Shown here one piece after another: positions 11,082 to 20,469 of a DNA stretch of 64,000 nucleotides. This DNA is from a bacterium (lineage in GTDB: Bacteria; SZUA-182; DTGQ01). Every line of letters begins with the position of its first letter. The stretch's first letter is position 1. Position numbers and translations under genes: made by a program. Under the pieces are notes generated by a model that was given only the letters and a program-made list of their open reading frames with translations, searched no databases and was not told the DNA's origin. The DNA lies in NCBI GenBank assembly GCA_040755755.1, contig JBFLZW010000054.1, positions 6,104 through 70,103 on the forward strand. The letters run 5' to 3'.

Positions 11082-11486
11082 ATGAGAGTAAAAAAAGCTT
11101 TTTGGTACCCGCTGCTTATCTTTTTCGTATCTTTCACCTTGGGAACTGCCGTTACAAGTTACGCCTCTTTGCAAGAGAATAACCGCCGTGAAAGTACTGT
11201 GTCTGAGTCTGACCGTGGAAAAGCAAATGAGGTTGACCATCCTCAATCATATATTAGAAGTCTGGACGGGCATCCTGATTTGCTGCGATGGAGTATCGAA
11301 GTCGATGATAAACCCTTTCAGGTTACAATCAACAGAGATAAGGAAACCATTACCATTGAGGGGGAGGCGGAAGACCGGGATCAGAAAGATAAAGTTGAGC
11401 ACGTCATCAGGTTGCGGGCACCCAATGGTTTCAGGATTATTAATGAGATTAAAATAACTCGGAATTTCGAGAGAGAGAGGGGGTGA
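11082..11486 (+). CDS. small exported protein with BON-like domain
   Basis: 134 aa. A hydrophobic N-terminus (FWYPLLIFFVSFTLGTAVTSYA) serves as signal peptide or anchor. A polar linker is followed by about 75 residues with the pattern of a BON or hyperosmotic-stress-type fold: a strand ITIEGEAEDRDQKDKVEHVI, then a helix and a second strand FRIINEIKITRNF. The ATG at 11082 has AAAGGAG at 11067-11073; in-frame starts as far up as 10746 lack this and would give an unlikely long N-terminus. The gene stands alone and converges on tRNA-Phe. The domain assignment is tentative. Confidence 0.6.
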   Translation: MRVKKAFWYPLLIFFVSFTLGTAVTSYASLQENNRRESTVSESDRGKANEVDHPQSYIRSLDGHPDLLRWSIEVDDKPFQVTINRDKETITIEGEAEDRDQKDKVEHVIRLRAPNGFRIINEIKITRNFERERG

Positions 11487-11505
11487 GGAGCGTGAAATAA
11501 AAAAA

Positions 11506-11578
11506 TGCCGGGGGGCGGAATCGAACCGTCGACACAGGGATTTTCAGTCCCTTGCTCTACCGACTGAGCTACCCCGGC
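11506..11578 (-). tRNA. tRNA-Phe (GAA)
   Basis: A 73-base cloverleaf: acceptor GCCGGGG/CCCCGGC, D arm GCTC/GAGC, anticodon stem AGGGA/TCCCT with loop CTGAAAA (anticodon GAA), T loop TTCGATT and discriminator A. The CCA end is not encoded. The T stem GACGG/CCGCC has one A-C mismatch. On the minus strand a T-rich run follows immediately. Confidence 0.95.
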
Positions 11579-11655
11579 ATTTTTATTCGAGGATCATTGA
11601 TATTCGGTATTGTAATGCTCAACGCTTGCAGCGTCAATGACATCTAAGTTTAAGC

Positions 11656-11684
11656 AATATATCATGGAGGCCGCAGGCTGTCAA
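11656..11684 (-). promoter_or_regulatory. promoter of tRNA-Phe
   Basis: On the minus strand: TTGACA, exactly 17 bases, TATATT. The predicted start near 11649 gives a leader of about 70 nt before the mature tRNA 5' end at 11578. Confidence 0.8.
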
Positions 11685-11738
11685 CAAAATTGAAACATCC
11701 CTGGGAAATTTTTACCTTTCTCGTGCTTCTTCCACCTC

Positions 11739-13412
11739 TTAGAACATGAGCTGCAGCGATAGGGAGATAGTAGTGTTGCTGTCCCCATCGGCCAGCCGCA
11801 AGCCGTGTATCTCTTCCCTCACCAGTTCTTGAAATTGGGCAGATTCTTGCAATATCCAGAATTCCCGGCAAAAATTTACCGCTATCAGCCAGGATGAAGA
11901 CCATGCATATTCCAGACCCATGAGGAATTGACGTTGTTTTTTTATTACCTCTCCCCTTGACCATCCGCGTTCATAGTCGATCGCGGGCCGGATCCGGAGC
12001 CCAGCCAGCGGCTCCCACTCAAGGGACAGGGAGGTGTCGTCGGCATCGGTGCCCATATGGTGTCCCATGATTCTGTCGTGAGATGAATAGGCCAGCCCTT
12101 CACGGCTGGCAGCATGGGTATACCAGGCTGCGGGGTTGCTGCCTGCATGCGTGCTGGCATATTCGGCGCGAAAGCGAAGCTGCCGGAGGGGTCCCAGGCT
12201 GGGCAGGAATATCCCGGCAAGGTGTGCCCAGTTTGAGGGGCAAAGGTGCGCTTCATCCTCGCCTGCATGCTCACCGTAGAGGGTCAGGGCTTGAAAATCC
12301 AGGGGAAGGGTAATCCTCCAGTTGACTCCCATCTGCTGATTGCCTGGTCCGCCGGCGCGATTTTCGTGTCTGGCCAGAAGAGCATCAGGAAAATCATTCC
12401 CACGCCGAAAAAGGAAGGTGCGGATGAGGCCGCATTCAAAGCGGGGGTTAATCTTCAAAGATATGGCCAGGCCGGAGAATTTCGGTTTGTGGATATCCGG
12501 ATGGGAGAGCTTCTCTTCATCCTGGGCAGAGTTATTATCTTCATCATATGGCCGGTCTTTTTCCAGTTCGGCATAGAAAAAGGAAAACCGTGCCAGCCCA
12601 AGAGGCTGCAAAATCGAGGGAAGCACGAAGGGTGCTCTGCTGCTCAGGCAAATGAGTTTGAAGGGCCTGGCATTATTGGTCAATTGGAGAGTCCCGTGTG
12701 TCCCCTGGCCCCACCAGAGTGACTCCTTGCCGATGGTTATACGGAAATGACTCACCGTGGACTGCATATAACCCCGGGTGAATTCAAACCTGCTGGAGCA
12801 GACATGATGGCTCTGAATGCCGCTCTCACCCTGATCATCGTCATGGTCGCTATGATGCCCGATCGACCAGAAAGGCTGCACAAAAAATCCCAGACGGTTC
12901 CAGATCTGCCCCCGGAATTCCCAGTCGAGCAGCACCTGCCTCCCTCCGCTGCCCGGTCCCTGCATATCGAAGCTGCTGCCCCGATCCCGCCCGTAATCGT
13001 TTTCTGCTGCTGTAAAAATATCCTGATGGCGACAGGTAATCCTGATGCTTTCGATCGGCTTCAGGAAACTTTGCCCCGGAGAGAGACCCTCGTGGAAGGC
13101 AATCTCCTGCCGGAAGGCATGTCTGAGGCCGGCCAGAGTCGAAATGACGAGTGGTCCTGGTATGAGGCCGTGCATCCTGGCATTTTTCTCTCCCTCCAGA
13201 ACGAGAATGGCTGCCTCATCACGGGATATCGGTCTGATCCCGGCTGAGAAAGAAGGCAGATAACCAAGTGCGGCCAGCCATTCAAGATCTGCAAAGGTCC
13301 CAGAACCGAGGGGAACATTGGTCTGGGCTGAGAGGGGGCCCGAAAGGGCAGCGGACAGCAGGATAAAAAATACCGGCACCAGCCGGATCCTTGCCAGGAC
13401 TTTCCTTTTCAT
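11739..13412 (-). CDS. capsule assembly Wzi-family outer-membrane protein
   Basis: 557 aa with a signal peptide (about 29 residues ending PLSAQ). The mature protein alternates aromatic and polar residues as in a beta-barrel and ends in a phenylalanine, as outer-membrane proteins do. N-terminal motifs such as WLAALGYLPSFSAGIRPISRDEA, and later GKESLWWGQGTHGTLQLTNNARPF, match the Wzi family, which binds capsule polysaccharide at the cell surface. It starts 38 bases after the stop of the SLBB export gene, so the two are probably one operon. No glycosyltransferase genes are nearby. Confidence 0.82.
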   Translation of the reverse strand: MKRKVLARIRLVPVFFILLSAALSGPLSAQTNVPLGSGTFADLEWLAALGYLPSFSAGIRPISRDEAAILVLEGEKNARMHGLIPGPLVISTLAGLRHAFRQEIAFHEGLSPGQSFLKPIESIRITCRHQDIFTAAENDYGRDRGSSFDMQGPGSGGRQVLLDWEFRGQIWNRLGFFVQPFWSIGHHSDHDDDQGESGIQSHHVCSSRFEFTRGYMQSTVSHFRITIGKESLWWGQGTHGTLQLTNNARPFKLICLSSRAPFVLPSILQPLGLARFSFFYAELEKDRPYDEDNNSAQDEEKLSHPDIHKPKFSGLAISLKINPRFECGLIRTFLFRRGNDFPDALLARHENRAGGPGNQQMGVNWRITLPLDFQALTLYGEHAGEDEAHLCPSNWAHLAGIFLPSLGPLRQLRFRAEYASTHAGSNPAAWYTHAASREGLAYSSHDRIMGHHMGTDADDTSLSLEWEPLAGLRIRPAIDYERGWSRGEVIKKQRQFLMGLEYAWSSSWLIAVNFCREFWILQESAQFQELVREEIHGLRLADGDSNTTISLSLQLMF

Positions 13413-13450
13413 GACTCTCCTTGAGAATCAACAGGCAGCATCGGCCTTTT

Positions 13451-15406
13451 TCAATAAGCGCCCATAATTACCCCAGCCCCAAGCGCGGTCTGATAGAAAA
13501 CCTGGCTCCAGTCAAGCACATTCTTTTTCAGGGCCAGGCTCTTCAGCCGGGGAGGGACAACAACGGTGTCTCCCGGCTCAAGGCAGGCAGCGGCGGTTTT
13601 GGGCGAAATAAAAGACTTTTCCTCAGCGCTCCAGTGCAGGTTGATGAACCGGGAGGTACAGTCTTTACCCACGATGGATCCATCCGCCTTAATGATATAA
13701 ATATTGTCCTCTTCAGCATTGGCCGTCAGCCCGCCTGCCTTTTGCAGGTAGTATTCTGCCCGGCGATTGGGTACGTAGACGATGGTCGTAGGGTTATAAA
13801 CCTCACCAAGAACGGTGACGGTCGAAGGTTTCCGGGGAACGTAGAGGGTATCGCCGTCTTCCAGTTCGATGTCAGCCGCAGAACCCCGGAATTTTTCGAT
13901 CGGGGAAAGCTCGATAATGACCCGGCCGGTGGCCTGAGATTCCCTCAGCTTGCTGAGGAGCTGGTTTTCAATGCTCAGGGATTTTTCGATTCTCTGGCCG
14001 TCATCCTTGGGAGAGAGAGACTCTTCGGCAGCCCTGGAAGAAGAAAAGAGCGTTTCTCTCTGAAGATCGAGGATATAGCGGCCAAGCCGCTCCTGTTGCA
14101 TTTTCTGAATCGACTGGCGGGTAAAGAAAGCGCCGCGCAGGTAAGCGAATTCCGTGTAGCCTCCGGCCTTGCTCAGGATGGAAGAGAGGCGCTCTCCCCG
14201 CTGAATGATGAACCTGCCGGGGTGGCGGACCTCCCCGCTCAGAGTGACCATATTGAGGTTAAGCCTGATGAGATCGCCATCCTCGAGAGGATCGTCCGGA
14301 GCAACTGGTTTTGGCACGGGCATTTTCCCGTCAGCCAGTCTGATGCGCTCAACTCCGGGCACACCCCACCTCCCGCCCAAAAAAGTTCCCCCTGCCAGGT
14401 CCATGAGCTGAGCAACGGTCGATGAAGCGGTCTGCTCATAAATCCCCGGCCTTTTCACCGGCCCGGTAATAGCCACCACCGGCCCCAGGGGAGGAACGAA
14501 AATGGTATCCCCATCTTCCAGGGGCTTGTCTTGACTTCGATCCCCATTCAGGAGAAAATGATAGAGATCGACCACCTCGGGGGTGGCTGCATTTTGCCTG
14601 ATTCGTCTGATCGCCCGCAGCGTCCCGGTTTTGGTGGGGCCTCCGCACTGGAAGAGGGCATGGTAAATGGTTGCCAGGGGAGAGAGGAGGTAAGTGCCGG
14701 GCTTTTTGACCTCACCGGCTATGATCACCTGGATCGAGCGCAGCCTGCCGAGCGAGGCATCGAGCTTGAATTGGGTATAAACCCGTGAGAACTGCTGAAC
14801 GAGAAATTCTTTCAACTCGCCCAGTCTCAATCCGGACACGGAAAGTACACCGAGCTTGGGAATAATGATCTGGCCATTCTGGTCAACCGTTACCTGAAAG
14901 GAATTCTCCACCAGCCCCCACAGGTAGATGGACAGCTCATCTCCCGGGCCGATGATATAGTTTAAGCCTACCGGCGCTCTGGCAGGCGGGGCAAAACCGG
15001 AAGCAGCAGAGCGAAAGATGGAATAGCCGAATTGCTCCAATTGTTCATGGGCCTGGGAGGAGAAGAACCGTTCGATGCAGGACTGCTCTTTCGGAGCATG
15101 GTCCTGAAGGCGGTCCAGCACCTCGGTGCGGGTCCGGTCTTCGGCCATTTGCCGCTGCATCTGCGAAATGTCCTGGATAGTCATTTCCCAGCCATTCACA
15201 CCGCCGCCTGCCGGGTTCTGGGAAGGTGACAGTTGCCAGGAGGGGCTGTTAGAAGGCCCCGGCGTGGAGGGGGAAGCAGGAGAAGCGGTCGATGCTGCCT
15301 GCTGAGCCGCAGCCTGCACCGGCAAAAGCAGGAGGAGAAGGGTAACCCCCGTAACCAGGAGAAGGATAAGCGAGTATCTTCCAACGTCTCGTAAGTTTGC
15401 GCTCAT
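13451..15406 (-). CDS. polysaccharide export protein with SLBB domains (Wza-like)
   Basis: 651 aa, periplasm/outer membrane. A signal peptide (YSLILLLVTGVTLLLLLLPVQAAAQQ) and a proline/serine-rich linker lead to a Poly_export domain (YIIGPGDELSIYLWG, DQNGQIIIPKLG). Several SLBB beta-grasp units follow, each recognisable by a strand like VIIAGEVKKPGTY, VAITGPVKRPGIY, VTLSGEVRHPGRF and VTVLGEVYNPTTI. Longer than E. coli Wza, typical of multi-SLBB forms in deltaproteobacteria. The ATG at 15406 was chosen because it begins the signal peptide; the farther start at 15520 would overlap divergent cutA. No strong ribosome-binding site is visible. Confidence 0.87.
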   Translation of the reverse strand: MSANLRDVGRYSLILLLVTGVTLLLLLLPVQAAAQQAASTASPASPSTPGPSNSPSWQLSPSQNPAGGGVNGWEMTIQDISQMQRQMAEDRTRTEVLDRLQDHAPKEQSCIERFFSSQAHEQLEQFGYSIFRSAASGFAPPARAPVGLNYIIGPGDELSIYLWGLVENSFQVTVDQNGQIIIPKLGVLSVSGLRLGELKEFLVQQFSRVYTQFKLDASLGRLRSIQVIIAGEVKKPGTYLLSPLATIYHALFQCGGPTKTGTLRAIRRIRQNAATPEVVDLYHFLLNGDRSQDKPLEDGDTIFVPPLGPVVAITGPVKRPGIYEQTASSTVAQLMDLAGGTFLGGRWGVPGVERIRLADGKMPVPKPVAPDDPLEDGDLIRLNLNMVTLSGEVRHPGRFIIQRGERLSSILSKAGGYTEFAYLRGAFFTRQSIQKMQQERLGRYILDLQRETLFSSSRAAEESLSPKDDGQRIEKSLSIENQLLSKLRESQATGRVIIELSPIEKFRGSAADIELEDGDTLYVPRKPSTVTVLGEVYNPTTIVYVPNRRAEYYLQKAGGLTANAEEDNIYIIKADGSIVGKDCTSRFINLHWSAEEKSFISPKTAAACLEPGDTVVVPPRLKSLALKKNVLDWSQVFYQTALGAGVIMGAY

Positions 15407-15506
15407 GATTGCCAGACAAAAAAGGACAGTGAATTTTACTCGTAAGAATACCGAATAAACCCGAAATACTGTATCATATACTTTCGGCAGAAATAAGGAG
15501 AACCCT

Positions 15507-15827
15507 ATGACTGATTTCATTCAGGTTTTCATTACGGCTTCAAGCCGCGAAGAAGGACAGCGCATCGTGGATGCTCTGGTGAAGAGCCGTCTTATTGCCT
15601 GCGGTCAGGTTGCGGGTCCGATCCAGAGCACCTACTGGTGGCAGGGCAGCATCGAGAGCAGCACAGAGTGGCTGTGCCTGGCAAAATCCCGGGAAGATAA
15701 ATTTGCCGGGATCGTCAGCCTGGTAAAGGAACTGCACTCGTATCAGGTTCCGGAGATCATCGCCATGCCTCTTGCTGGCGTCAGCGATGACTATGCGCAG
15801 TGGATGAGGGAAGAGTTGAGGAATTGA
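15507..15827 (+). CDS. cutA: divalent-cation tolerance protein CutA
   Basis: 106 aa, the full family length. Contains the conserved segments VFITASSREEGQRIVDALV, LIACGQV, STYWWQG and YQVPEIIAMP of the trimeric PII-like CutA fold. It binds divalent metals such as copper; its cellular role is poorly defined. AAGGAG lies 5-10 bases before the ATG. It diverges from the export gene and converges on the yyaL-like gene. A weak GGAACT/AGTTCC hairpin follows at about 15829-15848. Confidence 0.95.
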   Translation: MTDFIQVFITASSREEGQRIVDALVKSRLIACGQVAGPIQSTYWWQGSIESSTEWLCLAKSREDKFAGIVSLVKELHSYQVPEIIAMPLAGVSDDYAQWMREELRN

Positions 15828-15910
15828 GGAACTGTCCATAAGTTCCCCAAATATTCCCTATTTTCCTTATAACTACAGCATGCTCTGTAAAAAGAACACA
15901 AGACCTGCTT

Positions 15911-17668
15911 TCACTTCCCCGCCAGGCCACGAACCGTATCGACCAGATGCTCGATGTCATCGGTTTCGAGCAGGCAATCCTGGCCGAGGTAGAGATACCC
16001 CCGCGGGGCTTTATATCCCTGCTGCTGCAGCATCTGGAGCATCTGGGGATGCTGGTCCAGCTCAAGCAGTTTGATGATTTTGCGCGGCTCGGAAAGGGCG
16101 AATGCCTTCCCGAGAAAGTGCCGGGTTGTCTGATCTGTCTGTCTGCCAAGAATAATGACCAGCACGGCGGGTTGCAGCAGCAGGTAGCAGGCCAGGGCAT
16201 AGTGGGAAGCAAAGATTCCGTAGCGGGGGAAATCCTGACTGAAAAAAGCCAGGGTGTGGCGGGCTATGGCCAGATATTCCGGGTTCTGATCCAGAATGCC
16301 GAGCTTGAGGAAGAACTCCGCAGCCAGGGCATTATCCAGGATGGGTTTAATCCGCTCCCGCAACCGGCCGCAGGGTTTATCGGTATCCGTCCGGTCCCAG
16401 AAACCTCCCTGCTCATCGGAGAAATTGCGGTGGATGAGCTGTGCCAGCAGGGATGCGGAAGAAAGATATGCTTCCTCGCCGAGAATCTGATAGGTGTCCA
16501 GCAGCGCTCTGGCCATGTATATCTGGTCCGCCAGAAGCCGGAAGGAGGTATCGGGAGGGAATCCGGCTGCATGCAGCATCCCGGCGTCTTGAGTGAAGCA
16601 GTGCTGCCAGAGAAAAGCCAGCGTTTTTCTGGCCCGCTCAAGATAGCTCTCTTCCTCAAAGACTGCCGAAGCTTTCAGGAAGGCGGAAACAGCCAGAGCG
16701 TTCCAATCGGTATAAATAGTTTTCTGAGGGGAAGGCGGGGGGAAAAACTTTCGTTCCGCACGGCTGAGGCGGTAGTATTCCTCATCCGCCCGCTGACTTG
16801 GGAAAAAAACGGACCGGCCCGGATCGTACAGATGGGTATCGAGGTAGCGGGCGACAGACCGGGCAATGTCCCGATATTTCTCCTGACCGCACACCAGCCA
16901 GCCATCAAGGTAATTGTGCAGCAGCCAGGCATTATCGACCAGCATCTTCTCGGTCTGAGGTGCGCTCCAGTCCCGCTTTTGCGCCAGGCGGAAAAACCCT
17001 CCTTCTTCCCGGTCAAAAAGCTCTCCTTCGGCCATTCCGTCAAGGGTCCTGGTGGCAATTTCCTCCATCGTGGAGTCAGAAAAAAGCCGGGCAGCACAAA
17101 GAGCAAGCTCTATGGCTTCATAGTGGGGGAATTTCGGCTCCCGGCCAAAGCCGCCGTAAATCGGATCGAAATCCGCTGACAGGAATTCCAGTACCTTGTG
17201 GACAATATCGAGTGAGAGCCCGGTTTCCTCTGTCGTCCTGTCGCCGACATGGTGACTTGCCCGTTTCTTTGCCTGCCTGAGGCGGCTGCGCAGCTCCTTC
17301 CTGTGCTCTCGGTAGAGAAGAAGACAATGGGTCAGCAGTTTTTTGAGATCTTCCCGGTTGAGAAACGTGCCTCCGGTAATTATCTCTCCATCAGGAGTGA
17401 GGATGGCGATACTTGGCCAGCCGCCCATAGTATAGCGCAGATTGATATCCGGCCGCTCATCGGAATCGACCCGAAGAGGGATGAAGTATCGGTTGATCAG
17501 AAGGCAAATCTGCGGATCGGTGAGGCTTTCACTCTCAAGCCTGCGGCACCATTGACACCAGGGGGCCTGAAGATACAAAAAAACGGGTTTGTCCTCGGAC
17601 TTGGCCTGAGCAAAAAGGTCATTGGACCATGCCTGCCAGGAAATGCTGTCGGCGGCTCGCTTCTCCAT
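15911..17668 (-). CDS. YyaL-type protein: thioredoxin-like domain plus six-hairpin glycosidase-like region (DUF255)
   Basis: 585 aa. The N-terminal 150 residues are a thioredoxin-like domain with APWCQWC (a CxxC) and DSDERPDINLRY and GGWPS, characteristic of the YyaL/SPATA20 family. The remainder has the (alpha/alpha) barrel-like repeats of that family (FYDPIYGGFG-type segment, NAWLLHNYLDGW, DWNALAVSAFLKA). Cellular role unknown; a redox or sugar-modifying role is often guessed. The start at 17668 lies 11 bases after hemB, so it is the last gene of the heme array. The longer reading to 17806 overlaps hemB and is rejected. Confidence 0.88.
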   Translation of the reverse strand: MEKRAADSISWQAWSNDLFAQAKSEDKPVFLYLQAPWCQWCRRLESESLTDPQICLLINRYFIPLRVDSDERPDINLRYTMGGWPSIAILTPDGEIITGGTFLNREDLKKLLTHCLLLYREHRKELRSRLRQAKKRASHHVGDRTTEETGLSLDIVHKVLEFLSADFDPIYGGFGREPKFPHYEAIELALCAARLFSDSTMEEIATRTLDGMAEGELFDREEGGFFRLAQKRDWSAPQTEKMLVDNAWLLHNYLDGWLVCGQEKYRDIARSVARYLDTHLYDPGRSVFFPSQRADEEYYRLSRAERKFFPPPSPQKTIYTDWNALAVSAFLKASAVFEEESYLERARKTLAFLWQHCFTQDAGMLHAAGFPPDTSFRLLADQIYMARALLDTYQILGEEAYLSSASLLAQLIHRNFSDEQGGFWDRTDTDKPCGRLRERIKPILDNALAAEFFLKLGILDQNPEYLAIARHTLAFFSQDFPRYGIFASHYALACYLLLQPAVLVIILGRQTDQTTRHFLGKAFALSEPRKIIKLLELDQHPQMLQMLQQQGYKAPRGYLYLGQDCLLETDDIEHLVDTVRGLAGK

Positions 17669-17679
17669 GTCTTTTCGCT

Positions 17680-18666
17680 TTACGGGAGCAGGGATTGCCG
17701 CAGAACGAGAGCCGCTTCCTTGGCAAAATAGGTGAGGATGATATCCGCTCCGGCGCGCTTCAGTGAGGTCAGAACCTCCATCATGGTTTTCGTCCCGTCG
17801 ATCCATCCATTCCGGGCGGCAGCCTTGATCATGGAATACTCCCCGCTGACGTTATAGGCTGCAACGGGTACGGAAAACCGGGTCTTGACCCGATAGATGA
17901 TATCCAGGTAGCTTAACCCTGGCTTAACCATGATAATATCCGCTCCCTCCTCAATGTCGAGAGCGCATTCCCGCAATGCTTCCTGAGCGTTGGCCACGTC
18001 CATCTGGTAAGCGCGCCGGTCGCCGAACTGGGGTGTTGACTCCGCTGCCTCACGAAACGGGCCATAGAAGGATGATGCATATTTGGCCGCATAGGACATA
18101 ATCGGCACCTGGCTGTATCCCCGCTCATCCAGTGCCCTGCGGATAGCGCCGATCCTCCCGTCCATCATATCGGAAGGGGCCACCATGTCAGCTCCGGCAT
18201 CCACATGGGATGCGGCAATCTGGGCCAGGAATTCCAGGGTCCGGTCGTTGTCAACCTGGCCGTTCTTGATGATGCCGCAATGCCCGTGACTGGTGTATTC
18301 ACACATGCAGATATCGGTAATGACCACAAGCTCGGGGAAACGGCCCTTGATGGCCCGCACAGCTCGCTGAACGACTCCTTCCGGGTCATAGCTTTCAGTC
18401 CCGAAGTCATCCTTTCTCTGCGGAAGGCCAAAGAGGAGAATGCCGGGAATCTGCAAGTCGCGTACCTCCGTGAGCTCTTCAAGAAGAAGGTCGATAGAGA
18501 AATGATCGATGCCGGGCATGGATTGGATCGGACGTTTGATTCCTTCACCGGGAACCACAAACATGGGGTAGATAAGATTATCCACCGAAAGATGCGTCTC
18601 CCGCACCATTCGCCTGAAATTCTCGCCAAGGCGCATTCTTCTCGGTCGATGCACTGGAAAAGGCAT
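17680..18666 (-). CDS. hemB: delta-aminolevulinic acid dehydratase (porphobilinogen synthase)
   Basis: Condenses two 5-aminolevulinate molecules into porphobilinogen. 328 aa. The zinc-type metal site is present ([15 protein letters not shown], three cysteines), as are the lysine motifs [15 protein letters not shown] and [10 protein letters not shown], and the substrate loop [17 protein letters not shown] precedes the ATG at 18666. It lies downstream of cobA-hemD with a 231 bp gap containing an inverted repeat, so it may be transcribed separately. Confidence 0.97.
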   Translation of the reverse strand: MPFPVHRPRRMRLGENFRRMVRETHLSVDNLIYPMFVVPGEGIKRPIQSMPGIDHFSIDLLLEELTEVRDLQIPGILLFGLPQRKDDFGTESYDPEGVVQRAVRAIKGRFPELVVITDICMCEYTSHGHCGIIKNGQVDNDRTLEFLAQIAASHVDAGADMVAPSDMMDGRIGAIRRALDERGYSQVPIMSYAAKYASSFYGPFREAAESTPQFGDRRAYQMDVANAQEALRECALDIEEGADIIMVKPGLSYLDIIYRVKTRFSVPVAAYNVSGEYSMIKAAARNGWIDGTKTMMEVLTSLKRAGADIILTYFAKEAALVLRQSLLP

Positions 18667-18755
18667 GGTCGTTTTCCTCCTGACTTCCCTGATTGCCTCT
18701 GGTTGTTGCTGAAAGCTTATCGCTCATATTGGTAAGACAACACAGTAATATTTCT

Positions 18756-18818
18756 CCCGCAGAGACGCAGAGAAAATAATTTGTCTTTTTTACCTCTGTG
18801 CCTCTGCGTCTCTGCGGG
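18756..18818. repeat. 17 bp perfect inverted repeat of CTCTGCGTCTCTGCG type
   Basis: CCCGCAGAGACGCAGAG at 18756-18772 is exactly complementary to 18802-18818, with a 29-base loop. It consists of near-tandem CTCTGCG words. It lies alone in the 231 bp gap between cobA-hemD and hemB and could fold in RNA. It resembles other low-complexity palindromes in this window. Confidence 0.8.
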
Positions 18819-18897
18819 AAATCCCCTCTATAGGATTTTCACTTCGCTAAAGGCATCAGATCCAAACAGTGTGATGGCTACCATATATGAGCGAAGC

Positions 18898-20436
18898 TTA
18901 TTCCGGGTTTTGGTAGTACCGGACAATAGCCTCCGTCATGGCGGCAATAGTATATTCCTGCGGTACAATGCTGACCGCAAGCCCCCGGGATTCCGCTTCC
19001 TGAGCGCATACCGGGCCGATACAGGCAATCTGCACTCCTTTGAGCAGCGTGGGCAGCGGAGTATCGTTCTTCTGGAAAGCGGTACAGAAATTTTTTACTG
19101 TCGAGCTGCTGGTAAAGGTAACCATATTCACGGCATTTTTTTGCAGAAGATCCGCAAGATACGACACATCCGAGCTATCCGGCAGGGTTTCATAGACCGG
19201 AATAACCGAAACCGATGCCCCCTGTTCGGCAAGTTTTTCAGGCAGAATATCACGGGCTTCCCGTGCTCTGGGGATCAGGATGCTGGTCCCTCGCACTCCC
19301 GATTCGAGAAGACCGTCGATGATGGATTCCGCCCGGTATTCCGGGGGAACATAATCGGGGATAATCCCCTGCTGTCGCAGGGAAGCCGCGGTCTCCGGAC
19401 CAATGGCGCAGACCCGTGAATGACTGAACGCCCGGCTGTCTTTGTTCAGCTCATGCAGCCTCTGGAAAAAAAAGTCAACTCCATTGACGCTGGTAAAGAT
19501 GACCCACTGATAACTGGAAAGCGCGGCAATGGCCTCATCGAGCAGCCGGTGATCCTGTAAACCTGATACGCGAATGGTCGGAAATTCAATGGCCAACGCC
19601 CCAAGCTCGGTAAGGTTGTGGCTGAAGCTGCTCGATTGTGCCCGCGCCCGGGTGACTACAATAGTTTTGCCAAACAGCGGCCGGCGCTCGAACCATTGCA
19701 GCTTTTCCCGCAGATGCACAACCTGGCCGACGACAATGATGGAGGGAGAGCCCAGACCTTCTTCGGCCACCCGCCGGGTCACGGACTCAAGATCAGCCAC
19801 CAGGGTCCGCTGCCTGGGGCTGGTACCCCACTGAATGACCGCTACCGGAGTTGTGGCCGCAAGGCCGTGCTGTTGCAGCCGCTCGGCAATAGTGGACAAG
19901 CGGGACATGCTCATCAGAAAAACGAGCGTTCCCGCTCCGGTGCTGATTCTGTCCCAGTCGATGCTGGATTCTTCCTTGGTCGGGTCCTCATGGCCGGTAA
20001 TAAAAGCCACGGTCGAGGTAAACTGCCGATGGGTCAGGGGGATTCCAGCATAAGCAGGCACCGAGATGGCTGAAGTTACACCCGGAACGATCTCGAACGG
20101 GATGCCCTGATCAGCCAGTATTTCCGCCTCTTCTCCTCCACGGCCAAACACGAAGGGGTCACCGCCTTTCAGGCGGGCTACTTTTTTCCCTTCGAGAACC
20201 TTGCGCAGGATCAGTTCATTGATTTCTTCCTGCAGAATGTGCCGGGTCCCGCCCTTCTTGCCGACATAGAGTATTTCGGCATCCGGCCTGGCCCAGGAGA
20301 GAAAGACGGGATTAGCCAGGTAATCGTAAATCAGGACCTCGGCTGTCTGAATGCATTCCTTCCCCCGCAGGGTGATCAGTTGAGGATCCCCGGGACCTGC
20401 ACCGATCAAGTATACAATCCCTTTTTTATTTTCCAC
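18898..20436 (-). CDS. cobA-hemD: bifunctional uroporphyrinogen-III C-methyltransferase / uroporphyrinogen-III synthase
   Basis: 512-aa fusion. Residues about 1-245 are the SAM-dependent methyltransferase (CobA/SUMT) with VYLIGAGPGDPQLITLRG, VARLKGGDPFVFGRGGEE and PGVTSAISVPAYAGIPLTHR. Residues about 250-512 are HemD (KTIVVTRARAQ, then WVIFTSVNGVDFFF, CAIGPETAASL and MVTFTSSSTVKNF). It cyclises hydroxymethylbilane to uroporphyrinogen III and diverts part towards siroheme. The same fusion is common in Geobacter-like and clostridial bacteria. It belongs to the hem array. Confidence 0.95.
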   Translation of the reverse strand: MENKKGIVYLIGAGPGDPQLITLRGKECIQTAEVLIYDYLANPVFLSWARPDAEILYVGKKGGTRHILQEEINELILRKVLEGKKVARLKGGDPFVFGRGGEEAEILADQGIPFEIVPGVTSAISVPAYAGIPLTHRQFTSTVAFITGHEDPTKEESSIDWDRISTGAGTLVFLMSMSRLSTIAERLQQHGLAATTPVAVIQWGTSPRQRTLVADLESVTRRVAEEGLGSPSIIVVGQVVHLREKLQWFERRPLFGKTIVVTRARAQSSSFSHNLTELGALAIEFPTIRVSGLQDHRLLDEAIAALSSYQWVIFTSVNGVDFFFQRLHELNKDSRAFSHSRVCAIGPETAASLRQQGIIPDYVPPEYRAESIIDGLLESGVRGTSILIPRAREARDILPEKLAEQGASVSVIPVYETLPDSSDVSYLADLLQKNAVNMVTFTSSSTVKNFCTAFQKNDTPLPTLLKGVQIACIGPVCAQEAESRGLAVSIVPQEYTIAAMTEAIVRYYQNPE

Positions 20437-20469
20437 CTTCGGTAACCTTTCTCCGCTCCCCGACGGCTG

